Source of the DNA: Pontibacter beigongshangensis
GTDB taxonomy: Bacteria > Bacteroidota > Bacteroidia > Cytophagales > Hymenobacteraceae
Direction of reading: 5' to 3'
Length of the DNA stretch: 64,000 bases
NCBI RefSeq assembly: GCF_014332515.1
Contig: NZ_VFSD01000008.1
Coordinates: forward strand, 1-64,000
Of the stretch, positions 52,999-62,754 are shown piece by piece; position 1 is the first letter of the stretch, and each line of letters opens with the position of its first letter. Both the position numbers and the translations under genes were made by a program. Below the pieces are notes generated by a model. The model had not been told where the DNA came from and did not search any database. It saw only the letters and a list, made by a program, of their open reading frames with translations.

Positions 52999-53909
52999 AG
53001 CGTAGCCAGGTACACGAGGCCGGCATGCAGCAGCATAGCGCCATCGGCCAGCAGGGCGTAATACACTCGTGGCTTATGCTCCGATGAATAAAGAACGACC
53101 AGGGCAGCCAGGGCAGCCGCCGCAAGCAGCGCTACTTCTAAAGGGGCATTCTCCATCACCGCCCCGACAACACCATTCAGCAGCAGCAGCCCGAGCGACA
53201 GAAGCTTCGTGTTCCTGACCCCAATAAAGCCCGGTACTGTAAGCGTCCTGGTCTTCTGGTCGTAGAGGTAATCGCGTATGTCGAAGAGCAGCGCCAGGGC
53301 CAGAATAAACATAAACCGCCTCAGAAACAGCAAGAGCACCTCCTGCTCCCACACAACGGCACCGGCATGCATGATCGGAAAATAAACCGTGACAGCCGCC
53401 CAGACATAAGCTATCAGGAAGACTTTCAGCAGCGGCACGCTCCGGAGAGGCCTCACTTTTTTTGATTTGTAGATAATGGGCACGGTATAGCCGATAGAGA
53501 TGAGCGCCAGGTGCAGGATAAACCACAGGTTGATTTGCAAGCCGTAGTTCCAATAAATTAGAACTGCTCCAGCCAGGCTGGCTATTCCGGTGAGGGCCAG
53601 TTCCGACCGGTACCTTTGCACCCACGATAGCGGAACCGTCTGTCTGTATTTCCGGCTTCGGCGGAGCACGCTCTGCACGCTGCTCAGGTTGTAGGTAAAC
53701 AAGGTTGCCAGAAATACGAAAGTGGCAAGCGGCAGCGAAACAGCAAGGCCTGCCAGCAGAAATGTTTCTACCGTCAGGAAAAAGGCACAGCAGGAAATAA
53801 ACAAGCTGCTATTCAGCAAAAGATACAGCGTTTGCACAGGCACGGCAAAGAGTCCGCCCTCCGAAAGGCGGTTGCTGTTCCTGAAGCTAATGCTCTCGTC
53901 TTTGTTCAT
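52989..53909 (-). CDS. UbiA-like membrane protein
   Basis: A 306-residue integral membrane protein with about eight or nine helices that looks like a UbiA prenyltransferase relative. The second aspartate motif is present as DIRDYLYDQKTRTLTVPGFI (DxxDxxxD); the first, normally NDxxDxxxD, is replaced at the matching place by TYNLSSVQSVLRRSRK, with no aspartates. It may therefore not be a standard prenyltransferase. No quinone or carotenoid genes are adjacent. Its stop lies inside the end of nnr. Confidence 0.75.
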   Translation of the reverse strand: MNKDESISFRNSNRLSEGGLFAVPVQTLYLLLNSSLFISCCAFFLTVETFLLAGLAVSLPLATFVFLATLFTYNLSSVQSVLRRSRKYRQTVPLSWVQRYRSELALTGIASLAGAVLIYWNYGLQINLWFILHLALISIGYTVPIIYKSKKVRPLRSVPLLKVFLIAYVWAAVTVYFPIMHAGAVVWEQEVLLLFLRRFMFILALALLFDIRDYLYDQKTRTLTVPGFIGVRNTKLLSLGLLLLNGVVGAVMENAPLEVALLAAAALAALVVLYSSEHKPRVYYALLADGAMLLHAGLVYLATLYA

Positions 53910-54138
53910 TAGGGATTCTTTTTCTCCGATCGTATCTGAAATAGATTCTCAACCGCAAGAGCGGTTATGCCAGACATGGTTCAGTTCAGGATATAAACGG
54001 CGTCTCAACTTCCTGGAATTCTCCATGGCAGAAAAAGCTACTCAAATCCCACGACTAAGTCAAGGAGGAATTAGGGATGGTTTTTAATCCGATTTCCGGT
54101 AGGTTATGACGCAGTATATATACGGTAAAATCGGGAAT

Positions 54139-54171
54139 AAAAAAGCCTGACGCAAGTTGTTTACGTCAGGC
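54139..54171 (-). terminator. Intrinsic terminator after ppa
   Basis: Stem GCCTGACG / CGTCAGGC with an 11-base loop, followed on the minus strand by TTTTTT, 20 bases past the ppa stop. Confidence 0.8.
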
Positions 54172-54191
54172 AATTGGAGGCATGCAAAACG

Positions 54192-54755
54192 TTATGCGAT
54201 GCTTGTTTTCTCTTTTGCAGTTCTGAAAGTGGCATCGTAGAGACTGATGCTTTCTTTGATAATGCCATAAGCATGCTCACGGCCCAGGAATTGCTCCACA
54301 ATTACTTCCTTGTTTTCCAGCTTCTTATAGTCCTCGAAGAAACGGCGCAGTTCCAGAAGGGTGTGGGGCGGCAGCTCAGAAATATCGTTGATATGGCGCA
54401 CCGACATGTCGTTGTTGGCAACAGCTATAATCTTGTCGTCTTCCTCGTTGTTGTCGATCATCTGCATGACACCAATCACTTTGGCGTCTATGAGGCACAT
54501 AGGCTGCACATCTATAGAACAGATCACCAGAATATCGAGTGGGTCTTTATCGTCGCAGTAGGTTTGTGGAATAAATCCGTAATTGGCAGGATAATGAACA
54601 GAGGAGAATAGCACTCTGTCCAGTTTTAGCATACCGCTGTCTTTATCCAACTCATATTTTGCCTTCGAACCTTTCGGTATCTCTATAATTGCGCTTACTA
54701 CTTCCGGAGCTTCATCTCCGAAGCGCACATCATGCCATGAATTAAATTTTGCCAT
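54192..54755 (-). CDS. ppa: Inorganic pyrophosphatase, family I
   Basis: A 187-residue soluble enzyme that hydrolyses pyrophosphate and drives biosynthetic reactions forward. Family I signs: [43 protein letters not shown] (metal-binding aspartates DxxDPxD) and [19 protein letters not shown]. Complete, cytoplasmic. The PafA-like gene lies about 60 bases upstream on the same strand; both handle phosphate esters, but a shared transcript is not proven. Confidence 0.95.
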   Translation of the reverse strand: MAKFNSWHDVRFGDEAPEVVSAIIEIPKGSKAKYELDKDSGMLKLDRVLFSSVHYPANYGFIPQTYCDDKDPLDILVICSIDVQPMCLIDAKVIGVMQMIDNNEEDDKIIAVANNDMSVRHINDISELPPHTLLELRRFFEDYKKLENKEVIVEQFLGREHAYGIIKESISLYDATFRTAKEKTSIA

Positions 54756-54815
54756 TTCTAAATTAAATAAATTGATTCTCTTTTTTTCTGGTCCGCCTCA
54801 CCGTAAGGCAGCTCA

Positions 54816-56516
54816 TTACTTCATTAACTCCTGCAAAGGCCTTCCTACTGTACCGTTTGGCTCTTGTATATACAACCAGGAGGCAATGGTTGGCGCTATA
54901 TCAGACACCAATACTTCTGCAGAACTCTCACCGGGCTTTACCTGCCAGCCATACCAGACCAGCGGCACATGTGTATCATAATTTGAATAGGAACCGTGTG
55001 TAGTGCCTCGGGGAGTTTTGGAGGATCCTCCTTCAAACCATCCCGGGCGCAGCACAATCAGCACATCGCCGGAGCGCTCTGCATTATAGCCGTTAGCCAT
55101 CCTGTTCACGAGCCCCTCGCCCCAGCCACTGCGCTGTATGCTCTCTGCTGCCATGGCTCTTGAAACGGCATTAAACCGTGTCACATAATCGGCCACTTTA
55201 TCCTGCACCTCCAGTTTATTCAGCTTTTTAGCTTCTATCAGCTTGTGATTCAGGTAAAGTTGTTGGTTTGTATAACTTTCTACCCATTTTCCTCCGCCAT
55301 ATGTTCTGTTCAGGAAAGCTTCTGTAGAGTCTCTGATGATGCCTGCGTTAGCCACACCTGCCGGCACCTTCTTATCTATCATAAAACCCGGCACATGGGC
55401 TGCCCCATGGTCGGCTGTCAGAAAAACGAGTATGTTGTCTTTGCCAATTTGCTGCTCCAGAACCTGCAGCATCTCTTCTATCTCCCTGTCTAACCGCAGG
55501 TACACATCCTGCACCTCTATGGAATTTGGGCCAAAGGTATGCCCTGCATAATCAGGAGTAGAGAAGCTTACTGCTAAAAAGTCAGTATGGTTGCCTTTTC
55601 CCAGATTTTCAGCGGCCAGAGCCGCCAGTGCGAAATCTTTTGTAAGGGTATTGCCTGCTGGTATTCCCCGGATAAGCTCATAATCCTTTTTGCGCAGTGC
55701 CGGAATATTATGCGGAAAAACAGGCCTTTCCTCTCCTGCCAGGGTACCTTCCCAAGGCACATCATCGGCAGTGCTTTGGGTATATTGCTCTATGGGGAGG
55801 AGGGTGTCCCAGACCTGGCTCAGAAGTTTATCCGGGTGCTTCTGGTTGTTAAAATGCTGCACCCACCCTGGCAGTTCCTCGGCATAGAAAGTGCTGGTGA
55901 TCCAGTTGCCGGAAGGAGAGTCGAACCAGTAGGCGCCATTGCCCAGGTGCCCTGCCGGAATTATGGAACCACGGTCTTTCAACGAAATGCCTATTACTTT
56001 AGAACCCATGTTTGTAGCCAGCCGCAATTCGTCTGTTATAGTGGTTGTCAGCATGTTTCGCGGAGACATCAGCCCCGCATCAGAAGTGCTTCCAACCGTT
56101 TTCACGGTCTTATCTTCTACGCAATAAACTGTTTTGCCTGTTCTTCGGTCGTACCACGCGTTCCCGGCAATGCCGTTGATAGTGGGTACGCTTCCTGTAT
56201 AAATGGAGGCATGCCCCGGTGCGGTATAGGTCGGCACATAACTGTACTGAGCATATTTGAAATTGAATCCCTCACTCACCAACTTTTTGAAGCCGCCTGC
56301 ACCATACTGATCCCAATAACGGAACAGGAAATCGTACCGCATCTGGTCTACCACTAAGCCTACAACCAGCTTTGGCCTGGGCAGTGGTTCGGTTGCAGAA
56401 AGAACCTGGTTACTATCCTGAGTTCCTGTTTTAGAACTTGTACAGGCGTTGAGCAACAGCAGGGCCAAAACCGACACTCTTAAGAAGACGTTGATTTTAT
56501 TTTTTTTGTAATTCAT
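54816..56516 (-). CDS. PafA-type alkaline phosphatase lipoprotein
   Basis: A 566-residue phosphomonoesterase of the alkaline phosphatase superfamily. The lipoprotein signal ends LLLLNAC with Cys25. Metal-binding Asp57 lies in VVDQMRYD and the nucleophile is Thr98 in PTYTAPGHASIYTGS, a threonine as in the phosphate-insensitive PafA enzymes of Bacteroidota. Further metal ligands sit in SFSTPDYAGHTFGPNS and FLTADHGAAHVPG. It should release phosphate from many esters at the cell surface even when phosphate is plentiful. An exact -7 box lies just upstream. Confidence 0.92.
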   Translation of the reverse strand: MNYKKNKINVFLRVSVLALLLLNACTSSKTGTQDSNQVLSATEPLPRPKLVVGLVVDQMRYDFLFRYWDQYGAGGFKKLVSEGFNFKYAQYSYVPTYTAPGHASIYTGSVPTINGIAGNAWYDRRTGKTVYCVEDKTVKTVGSTSDAGLMSPRNMLTTTITDELRLATNMGSKVIGISLKDRGSIIPAGHLGNGAYWFDSPSGNWITSTFYAEELPGWVQHFNNQKHPDKLLSQVWDTLLPIEQYTQSTADDVPWEGTLAGEERPVFPHNIPALRKKDYELIRGIPAGNTLTKDFALAALAAENLGKGNHTDFLAVSFSTPDYAGHTFGPNSIEVQDVYLRLDREIEEMLQVLEQQIGKDNILVFLTADHGAAHVPGFMIDKKVPAGVANAGIIRDSTEAFLNRTYGGGKWVESYTNQQLYLNHKLIEAKKLNKLEVQDKVADYVTRFNAVSRAMAAESIQRSGWGEGLVNRMANGYNAERSGDVLIVLRPGWFEGGSSKTPRGTTHGSYSNYDTHVPLVWYGWQVKPGESSAEVLVSDIAPTIASWLYIQEPNGTVGRPLQELMK

Positions 56517-56538
56517 GTTTTGTATAGGGAGTTTGCTA

Positions 56539-56546
56539 CAAATGTA
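56539..56546 (-). promoter_or_regulatory. -7 box of the PafA-type gene
   Basis: TACATTTG on the minus strand, an exact TAnnTTTG, ending 22 bases before the ATG at 56516. Confidence 0.45.
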
Positions 56547-56637
56547 GCCAGCCCATTCGCAAACTGAAATTAACCTTTTGCAGAAGTAAATAATTTAACA
56601 ATTTCATAATTTATTGCTCTTCATGCAAGCATATAGA

Positions 56638-56670
56638 ACAAAAAACGCCCATCTGTAGGATGGGCGTTCC
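56638..56670 (-). terminator. Terminator of the ATP synthase operon
   Basis: Stem AACGCCCATC / GATGGGCGTT with a five-base loop and a T run on the minus strand, 20 bases past the atpG stop. Confidence 0.85.
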
Positions 56671-56690
56671 TTTTGAGGCTGTTATTATCT

Positions 56691-57584
56691 TTATTCTGCT
56701 GCCAAGGCTTCTGCACCACCCACAATCTCCAGGATCTCTTTGGTGATGGCCGCCTGACGGGTTCTGTTGTAGGTAAGCTTGAGCTCCTTCAGCAATTCGC
56801 CGGCGTTTTCAGTGGCCTTGTCCATCGCTGTCATTCGGGCGCCATGTTCCGATGCGTTAGACTCCAGCACCGCTTTGTACACCTGAATTTTGAGTGATTT
56901 AGGAATCAGCTCTACTATAATCTCTTCTTTTGATGGCTCAAACGTGTAGTCAACAGCCATGGCAGAAGCGGCATTCACATCGGCCGGTTTCTCTTCTATT
57001 GGCAGAAACTGCTCCGTACGAACTATCTGGGTGGCAACGTTTTTGAACTCATTGTACACCAACACCACCTCATCAAACTCTTTGTTTACAAATCCGTCCA
57101 TAGCGCGTTCTGCTGCGGCACGCACTGTATCGAAGGAGAGGTTGGAGAATAGCGTGTTGTAATCGCCAATGGTTTTGAATCCTTTTTTTACGAAAGCTTC
57201 ATGACCTTTTTTCCCGATGCCCAGGAATGTTACCTGACCAGCTGCATACTGGCTCTTGTATTTCCCGTTTATCAGCGTAGTGGCTGCTTTAATAATATTA
57301 GAGTTAAAGGCACCAGCCAGACCACGGTCGGAGGTAACGGCAATAATCAGCACACGATTTATCTCGCGCTTCTCTGAATAGACATTTGTTACGGAACCTT
57401 CGTCGGTAATGGCAGACAAATTTGCCAGGATTCCGCTCAGGCGCTGTGCATAGGGGCGCATGCGCATGATGTTGTCCTGGGCACGTCGCAGTTTCGCAGC
57501 GGCCACCATTTTCATGGCTTTCGTGATCTGCTGTGTAGAAGATACTGACGTAATTCGGGCTCTAACCTCTTTTAAACTTGCCAT
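56691..57584 (-). CDS. atpG: ATP synthase F1 subunit gamma
   Basis: A 297-residue rotor shaft of the F1 part. Standard ends: MASLKEVRARITSVSSTQQITKAMKMVAAAKLRRAQ-type N-terminus and the C-terminal ITKEILEIVGGAEAL; both ends form the coiled coil inside the alpha3beta3 head, with AVTSDRGLAGAFNSNI in the Rossmann-like middle. Last gene of the operon before the terminator. Confidence 0.97.
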   Translation of the reverse strand: MASLKEVRARITSVSSTQQITKAMKMVAAAKLRRAQDNIMRMRPYAQRLSGILANLSAITDEGSVTNVYSEKREINRVLIIAVTSDRGLAGAFNSNIIKAATTLINGKYKSQYAAGQVTFLGIGKKGHEAFVKKGFKTIGDYNTLFSNLSFDTVRAAAERAMDGFVNKEFDEVVLVYNEFKNVATQIVRTEQFLPIEEKPADVNAASAMAVDYTFEPSKEEIIVELIPKSLKIQVYKAVLESNASEHGARMTAMDKATENAGELLKELKLTYNRTRQAAITKEILEIVGGAEALAAE

Positions 57585-57654
57585 ATATTCGCTGTTATGA
57601 GTAAAAGGAGGGGCTAATTCTCGTTAACCCCTTCCTCTCACATAACTTATTTAC

Positions 57655-59232
57655 TTATTTATACCTGGATGAAAGCTCTTTTGCTACCTGCTTCAGAACA
57701 CCAGTGGTTTCGTCGTCAAGTTTACCTGCTAAAAGGGCATTAAGAGTTCCCTGGTGCTGGGCACGCATGGTACGCAGGAAATCTCTCTCAAAGGTTCTTA
57801 CTTCAGATACCGGCACATTGTCCAGCAGACCGTTAGTGGCACAGTAAATGATCGCAACTTGCTCTTCTACCGATACCGGAGAGAATTGTGGCTGCTTCAG
57901 GATCTCCAGGTTACGGCGACCACGCTCAATGGTAAGCTTAGTGGCAGCATCCAGGTCAGAACCGAACTTGGCAAACGCTTCCAGTTCACGGAACTGCGCC
58001 TGATCCAGCTTAAGTGTACCAGCCACTTTTTTCATGGACTTGATCTGGGCAGACCCACCTACACGCGACACCGAGATACCAACGTTAATGGCAGGACGAA
58101 TACCAGAGTTAAACAAGTTTGTTTCCAGGAATATCTGACCATCGGTAATAGAGATTACGTTGGTAGGGATATAGGCAGAAACGTCACCAGCCTGTGTTTC
58201 GATAATTGGAAGTGCCGTTAAAGAACCACCACCTTTTACCAGGTGTCTGATAGAATCAGGAAGGTCGTTCATGTTGCGGGCGATCTCGTCAGAGGCGTTT
58301 ACCTTGGCAGCACGCTCCAATAAGCGGGAGTGCAGGTAGAATACGTCACCAGGATAAGCTTCGCGGCCTGGAGGTCTTCTTAACAGCAGCGACACCTCAC
58401 GGTATGCCACGGCCTGCTTGGAAAGGTCATCGTACACAACCAGTGCCGGACGACCCGTGTCACGGAAGAACTCGCCGATAGCAGCACCTGTAAACGGCGC
58501 GAAGAACTGCATTGGAGCAGGATCAGAGGCCGAAGCAGCTACCACCACGGTATATTCCATAGCACCCCCAAGTTCCAGCGCTTTCACGATCTGGGCTACA
58601 GTAGATGCTTTCTGCCCAATGGCAACATATATACAGAATACAGGCTGTCCTTTCTCGAAGAACTCACGCTGATTCAGGATAGTATCGATCGCAACAGCTG
58701 TTTTACCAGTCTGGCGGTCACCGATGATCAACTCACGCTGGCCACGGCCGATCGGAATCATAGAGTCGATCGCCTTGATACCAGTCTGCATTGGCTCACT
58801 AACCGGCTGACGGAAGATTACCCCAGGTGCCTTACGCTCCAATGGCATTTCGTACAGGTCGCCTGTAACAGGGCCTTTGCCATCTATGGGAAGACCAAGT
58901 GTATTAACCACTCTGCCAATTATTCCGTCTCCTACACGTACCGATGCAATGCGGTTTGTTCTTTTTACAGTGGAACCTTCTCTGATCTCACTGTAGTCGC
59001 CCAGCATTACGGCACCTACATTGTCTTCCTCTAAGTTCAGAACGAGAGCCTGAAGTCCGTTTTCGAACTCAATAAGCTCACCGGACTGCGCTTTCGAAAG
59101 GCCATAGATACGAGCGACACCGTCACCCACCTGCAGCACTGTACCAACTTCTTCCAGTTCTGCCTCAGAACGGAAGTTTGATAGCTGCTCTCTTAGTATG
59201 GCTGATACTTCGTCAGGTCTTACTTCTGCCAT
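57655..59232 (-). CDS. atpA: ATP synthase F1 subunit alpha
   Basis: A 525-residue non-catalytic nucleotide-binding subunit. Walker A sequence [15 protein letters not shown] is at about residues 170-184; the alpha signature [17 protein letters not shown] follows near 370. It forms the hexamer with beta, whose gene (atpD) is not in this operon. Separated from atpH by two bases. Confidence 0.98.
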   Translation of the reverse strand: MAEVRPDEVSAILREQLSNFRSEAELEEVGTVLQVGDGVARIYGLSKAQSGELIEFENGLQALVLNLEEDNVGAVMLGDYSEIREGSTVKRTNRIASVRVGDGIIGRVVNTLGLPIDGKGPVTGDLYEMPLERKAPGVIFRQPVSEPMQTGIKAIDSMIPIGRGQRELIIGDRQTGKTAVAIDTILNQREFFEKGQPVFCIYVAIGQKASTVAQIVKALELGGAMEYTVVVAASASDPAPMQFFAPFTGAAIGEFFRDTGRPALVVYDDLSKQAVAYREVSLLLRRPPGREAYPGDVFYLHSRLLERAAKVNASDEIARNMNDLPDSIRHLVKGGGSLTALPIIETQAGDVSAYIPTNVISITDGQIFLETNLFNSGIRPAINVGISVSRVGGSAQIKSMKKVAGTLKLDQAQFRELEAFAKFGSDLDAATKLTIERGRRNLEILKQPQFSPVSVEEQVAIIYCATNGLLDNVPVSEVRTFERDFLRTMRAQHQGTLNALLAGKLDDETTGVLKQVAKELSSRYK

Positions 59233-59234
59233 GA

Positions 59235-59792
59235 TTATAATTTGTTGATATAGGGGTTGTCTTTAAAATTATTTCTCAGCTTGTTGAGGCTATGCCTTAC
59301 GGAGCTGTCGTATTGTTTATCGCCAACGCGCAGCACGAAGCCGCCGATCAGCGATGAGTCAACTTTTTCTATAAGTTGAATGGACTTTCCTGTCTGTACC
59401 GTTAGCTGCATAATGATCTGTTCGCGCAGCGCAGGGGTAAGTTTTGTGGCACTGGTAACAGTGGCAGGCTGGATCTCCTTCAGGATGTTGTACTGGTTTT
59501 CGAATTCAACCGCCACAGCTTCCAGAATCGGCTCCCGCCTTTTACGGGTAATGATCTCGAAAAACGACAGTGTCAGCGGGTTTACTTTTTTCCCGAAAAC
59601 AGAGTTGAGAATAACCAGCTTCTTGTCTGATTGTATAATCGGATTCTGAAGCAGCAATTTGAAATCCCTGTTTTGAGACAACACCTGAGAAAACAGTTGC
59701 AGATCGGCTTGCACCTGCTCCAGCACATTTTTTTCAGCAGCTAATTCGATCAGCGACTTGGCGTACCTGGAAGCAACTCTAATATCTGACAT
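59235..59792 (-). CDS. atpH: ATP synthase F1 subunit delta
   Basis: About 185 residues; links the F1 head to the b-subunit stalk. N-terminal [20 protein letters not shown] and C-terminal [20 protein letters not shown] are the family marks. The frame opens 11 codons earlier (MVYPLLLIRYN), but the ATG of [10 protein letters not shown] matches the family start. Two bases separate its stop from atpA's start. Confidence 0.95.
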   Translation of the reverse strand: MSDIRVASRYAKSLIELAAEKNVLEQVQADLQLFSQVLSQNRDFKLLLQNPIIQSDKKLVILNSVFGKKVNPLTLSFFEIITRKRREPILEAVAVEFENQYNILKEIQPATVTSATKLTPALREQIIMQLTVQTGKSIQLIEKVDSSLIGGFVLRVGDKQYDSSVRHSLNKLRNNFKDNPYINKL

Positions 59793-59842
59793 ATTGTATC
59801 TTATCAGCAACAGCGGGTAAACCACCGTTCTTTTACAAAAAT

Positions 59843-60337
59843 TTAGTTAAGCGTTACTTCTTGGATATACTGCTGCGCCAGTACCTGCTGCGCCTTCGGA
59901 TCGCTTAGTTCTTTTCTAAGAATTTGCTCGGCAATTTCCAGGGAAATGGTTGCTGCCATGTTCTTGAGTTCGGTAAAGGCAGCGCGCTTCTCGTTCTCAA
60001 TGGCTTCGCGGGCCTGCGCTATCATGCGGGCACCTTCTTCGTTTGCTTTCTGCTTAGCCGTCTCTACCAGGTTGTTGCCAGCCTCCGAAGCTTCCTTCAG
60101 AATCTTGTCGCGCTCCAGGCGTGCTTCTGCCAGCAATTTCTCGTTTTCGGCTTTCAGGCCCTGAATTTCGAGCTTCGCTTTTTCAGCAGCGCTCAGTGCG
60201 CTCTCAATAGATGCCTCGCGGTCGCGGAGGGCACCCATAATTGGCTTCCAGGCAAATTTAGAAAGCAGGAACAGTACAATAAGAAATGTTATCGTCTGCC
60301 AGAAAATTAGTCCTATACCAGGGGTTACTAATTCCAT
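59843..60337 (-). CDS. atpF: ATP synthase F0 subunit b
   Basis: A 164-residue stalk subunit: one N-terminal membrane helix (IGLIFWQTITFLIVLFLLSK) and a long charged coiled coil (EKAKLEIQGLKAENEKLLAE and onwards). It dimerises to hold the stator. About 140 bases containing a strong hairpin separate it from atpE. Confidence 0.96.
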   Translation of the reverse strand: MELVTPGIGLIFWQTITFLIVLFLLSKFAWKPIMGALRDREASIESALSAAEKAKLEIQGLKAENEKLLAEARLERDKILKEASEAGNNLVETAKQKANEEGARMIAQAREAIENEKRAAFTELKNMAATISLEIAEQILRKELSDPKAQQVLAQQYIQEVTLN

Positions 60338-60424
60338 TGTTTATTTATTTGAAAGATTGTTTCTTTTAAAATGGCTGCCGGTATTAGCTGCCGGCTGCGT
60401 TTAACTATACTTTCTACTACAGGT

Positions 60425-60466
60425 TTGATCTCATCGTCCGGACCATGCGTCCGGACGTGAGATCAA
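60425..60466 (-). other. Strong intra-operon hairpin between atpE and atpF
   Basis: TTGATCTCA-T-CGTCCGGAC, loop CATGC, GTCCGGACG-TGAGATCAA: 18 base pairs with one bulged base. There is no T run, so it is more likely an RNA processing or stabilising structure than a terminator. It starts 12 bases downstream of the atpE stop. Confidence 0.75.
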
Positions 60467-60477
60467 CAAAAGCTTGC

Positions 60478-60738
60478 TTAGCCTTTGAAGGAGATTAGCA
60501 GACAAACTACCACACCGAATAGTGCAACACCTTCGATTAGGGCAGCAGCGATAATCATGGCTGTCTGGATTTTGCCACCAGCCTCAGGCTGACGTGCGAT
60601 AGATTCCATGGCAGAGCCACCGATTCTACCAATACCCAAACCTGCGCCTAGAGCTACTAGACCAGCGCCGATACCGGCACCCATAATCGCGAAACCAGCA
60701 CCCTCAGATAGAGCTTGAAGCAGAATTGCTAATAACAT
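60478..60738 (-). CDS. atpE: ATP synthase F0 subunit c
   Basis: An 86-residue hairpin of two membrane helices that forms the rotor ring. The polar loop RQPE is at 49-52 and the ion-carrying Glu69 lies in IEGVALFG; the flanking residues lack the serine/threonine and tyrosine set typical of sodium-binding rings, so proton use is expected. Needed in many copies per complex, which makes the downstream hairpin interesting. Confidence 0.97.
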   Translation of the reverse strand: MLLAILLQALSEGAGFAIMGAGIGAGLVALGAGLGIGRIGGSAMESIARQPEAGGKIQTAMIIAAALIEGVALFGVVVCLLISFKG

Positions 60739-60777
60739 AATTGTAGTTATATATAGTTAAAAAAATAAAAATTCAGA

Positions 60778-61812
60778 TTAATGGTGGCCGTCACCGTGCC
60801 CCAGGTCGCCAACGTGGTCGTGCTCCTCTACCGCGCCGCCGAAGTACATGGCAGAGAGCAGCGTGAAGATATAGGCCTGCAACAGCGCCACCAGCAACTC
60901 CAGGAAGAACATGAAGATGGCAAATGCCACACTTATGGGAGCAACCGCAATGTGCTGAAAAATAAAGATCAGACTAAAAAGAGATAGCACGATGATGTGG
61001 CCGGCCGTGATGTTGGCAAAAAGACGAATCATCAGGGAGAATGGCTTGGTGATGATACCGATCAACTCTACCGGAATCATGATCGGGGAAAGCCAAACCG
61101 GTACGCCAGGCGTGGCAAAAATATGCTTCCAGTAGCCTTTGTTGCCGCTAAACACTGTAATAAGCAGGGTAATGGTAGCCAGCACCAGTGTAACTGCAAT
61201 ATTACCGGTCAGGTTGGTTCCGCCCGGCATCAAGCCCAGCAGGTTGTTGAACCAGATAAAGAAAAACACGGTGAGCAGGTACGGCATGTAGCGCTCGTAC
61301 TTCGGCCCGATGTTGCCCTTGGCTATCTCATCGCGCACAAAAATAATGATTGGCTCAAAAAAGGACTGAATACCTGTAGGTGCTTTGCCCTGGTTGCTCT
61401 TGTAACGACCGGCTATGGTGAAGAAAATTATCAGCAGCAGCGCCACACTAAGAAAGAGCGAAGCAACGTTTTTGGTGATAGAGAAGTCTAGCAGGCCAGA
61501 CTGATCGGCCAGTGGCTGGCCAGCGGCATCTACTCTGGAAATGTGCCCGTGATCCACTTTGTAGCCGTTGTAAGGTACAAGCTCGTGGTTGTCGTTGTAG
61601 AAGTTCCGTGATGAGAAAACATTCAGGCTGCCATTGTCCAGCAGGATCACCGGCAGGTAGAGGGTTGCACCATCGGCAAAATGCCAGTTGTAGTCATCGG
61701 CAATGTGATGCATGATCATATCACCGGGCTTAAACTCCCCGCCTTCCACTGGTGCTTCAGCAGCAGCTGAAATAGTTAAGAAGGAAAACAATAGAACGAA
61801 TAACCTCTTCAT
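60778..61812 (-). CDS. atpB: ATP synthase F0 subunit a
   Basis: A 344-residue proton-channel subunit. As in other Bacteroidota it carries a cleavable-looking leader (KRLFVLLFSFLTISAAAEA) and a periplasmic N-terminal part of about 100 residues before the first channel helix. The essential arginine is in SLMIRLFANITAGHIIVL. Ends in a histidine-rich tail (HDHVGDLGHGDGHH). Confidence 0.96.
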   Translation of the reverse strand: MKRLFVLLFSFLTISAAAEAPVEGGEFKPGDMIMHHIADDYNWHFADGATLYLPVILLDNGSLNVFSSRNFYNDNHELVPYNGYKVDHGHISRVDAAGQPLADQSGLLDFSITKNVASLFLSVALLLIIFFTIAGRYKSNQGKAPTGIQSFFEPIIIFVRDEIAKGNIGPKYERYMPYLLTVFFFIWFNNLLGLMPGGTNLTGNIAVTLVLATITLLITVFSGNKGYWKHIFATPGVPVWLSPIMIPVELIGIITKPFSLMIRLFANITAGHIIVLSLFSLIFIFQHIAVAPISVAFAIFMFFLELLVALLQAYIFTLLSAMYFGGAVEEHDHVGDLGHGDGHH

Positions 61813-61861
61813 TAAGAATATTTTAGAAGCAAAATGTAGTGAAGCGAACCAGCTTTTGGCA

Positions 61862-62239
61862 TCACTTTTTCAAATGCGGCCGCAAGTTAGCTAACAAACT
61901 GTAAATTTCAAACCCGGTAAACAGGAAATATAATATAAAGAAATTCAAGACAAATTGCAGTTGCCGATCGCCTACAACATAGACATAAGCAAATATTACA
62001 GCCACGCACAGCAGCAGCCTGAAACCCATGGCGCTAAAGTAGTATACCTGGAAATTGTCGGCATCCTGCTTTACCCCAATGTTGGTGATGTAGAACGCAA
62101 AACCCGTTACAAACACAAAAAAGGCGAGCATGTACCAGATATAAGCATGCACCAGCTGGTGGCCGGTAGCCAGTTGCAGATAAGCTAGAAGAGGAATAAG
62201 TACAGCTGTGAGTATAGCCAGATTCCTGTAAAAACGCAT
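61862..62239 (-). CDS. Small membrane protein in the AtpI position
   Basis: About 125 residues with four hydrophobic segments (LAILTAVLIPLLAYLQLATG, MLAFFVFVTGFAFYI, RLLLCVAVIFAYVYVV, LNFFILYFLFTGFEIY), the shape of AtpI-like ATP synthase assembly factors. It sits between atpZ and atpB. The frame extends upstream into atpZ, but the ATG of MRFYRNLA, four bases after the atpZ stop, is preferred. Assigned by position and shape, not by a firm family match. Confidence 0.75.
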   Translation of the reverse strand: MRFYRNLAILTAVLIPLLAYLQLATGHQLVHAYIWYMLAFFVFVTGFAFYITNIGVKQDADNFQVYYFSAMGFRLLLCVAVIFAYVYVVGDRQLQFVLNFFILYFLFTGFEIYSLLANLRPHLKK

Positions 62240-62243
62240 GCTG

Positions 62244-62489
62244 TTATTTTTTACTGATAGAAATAATAGTAAGCACCATAGAGCCGATGACGCCGGCAAG
62301 AAGAAATCCTATTGTGAACCATGGATTTTCTGTGGCAAAATATTCGTCGAGCTTGATGCCTGCAAATGCTGCCACCAGGAGTGTCCCGATCATCTGAAAG
62401 GCCATGCCGGAGTATTTCATGTAAGGTTTTACACTGTCTTCCCGTGGCGGCTTTTCTTCCTTATGTTCAGGGGCTTCTCCCATAACCAT
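62244..62489 (-). CDS. atpZ: AtpZ/AtpI-family protein
   Basis: An 81-residue protein with a polar, proline-rich start and two membrane helices (MAFQMIGTLLVAAFAGIKLD and FTIGFLLAGVIGSMVLTII), matching the AtpZ group that precedes ATP synthase genes and may help Mg2+ or Ca2+ entry or ring assembly. First gene of the operon. Either ATG (62489 or 62483) could be the start; both are close to the promoter. Confidence 0.85.
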   Translation of the reverse strand: MVMGEAPEHKEEKPPREDSVKPYMKYSGMAFQMIGTLLVAAFAGIKLDEYFATENPWFTIGFLLAGVIGSMVLTIISISKK

Positions 62490-62500
62490 TTATTAGTCTG

Positions 62501-62508
62501 CAAACTTA
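62501..62508 (-). promoter_or_regulatory. -7 box of the ATP synthase operon
   Basis: TAAGTTTG on the minus strand, an exact TAnnTTTG, ending 11 bases before the first ATG; the leader would be only a few bases long. Confidence 0.5.
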
Positions 62509-62631
62509 CTTCTTTTTAAGATCAAATCGGCACCTTTGCCCGAATACCGCAAATATTTACCAATAAATCTGACATTTATCACTGTATTCTGCCTCTGGCT
62601 GGACTGAAACTCCTGGCAAAAGCGCTGAAAT

Positions 62632-62671
62632 CGAATTTTTCTAATTAAAATCGCCCTCCGGAGCCTCTGCA
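62632..62671 (+). repeat. CCTCCGGAGC element
   Basis: GAATTTTTCTAATTAAAATC then CCCTCCGGAGCCTCTGC. Forward copy upstream of the ATP synthase operon, last core base changed. Confidence 0.7.
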
Positions 62672-62754
62672 CCTATGGCTGCTGAGAACGACACAAGACG
62701 TCAGACCCCGGACCTTCTCCAAAAGTTAAGAGGTATGAATTAGGAGTTGTCCTT

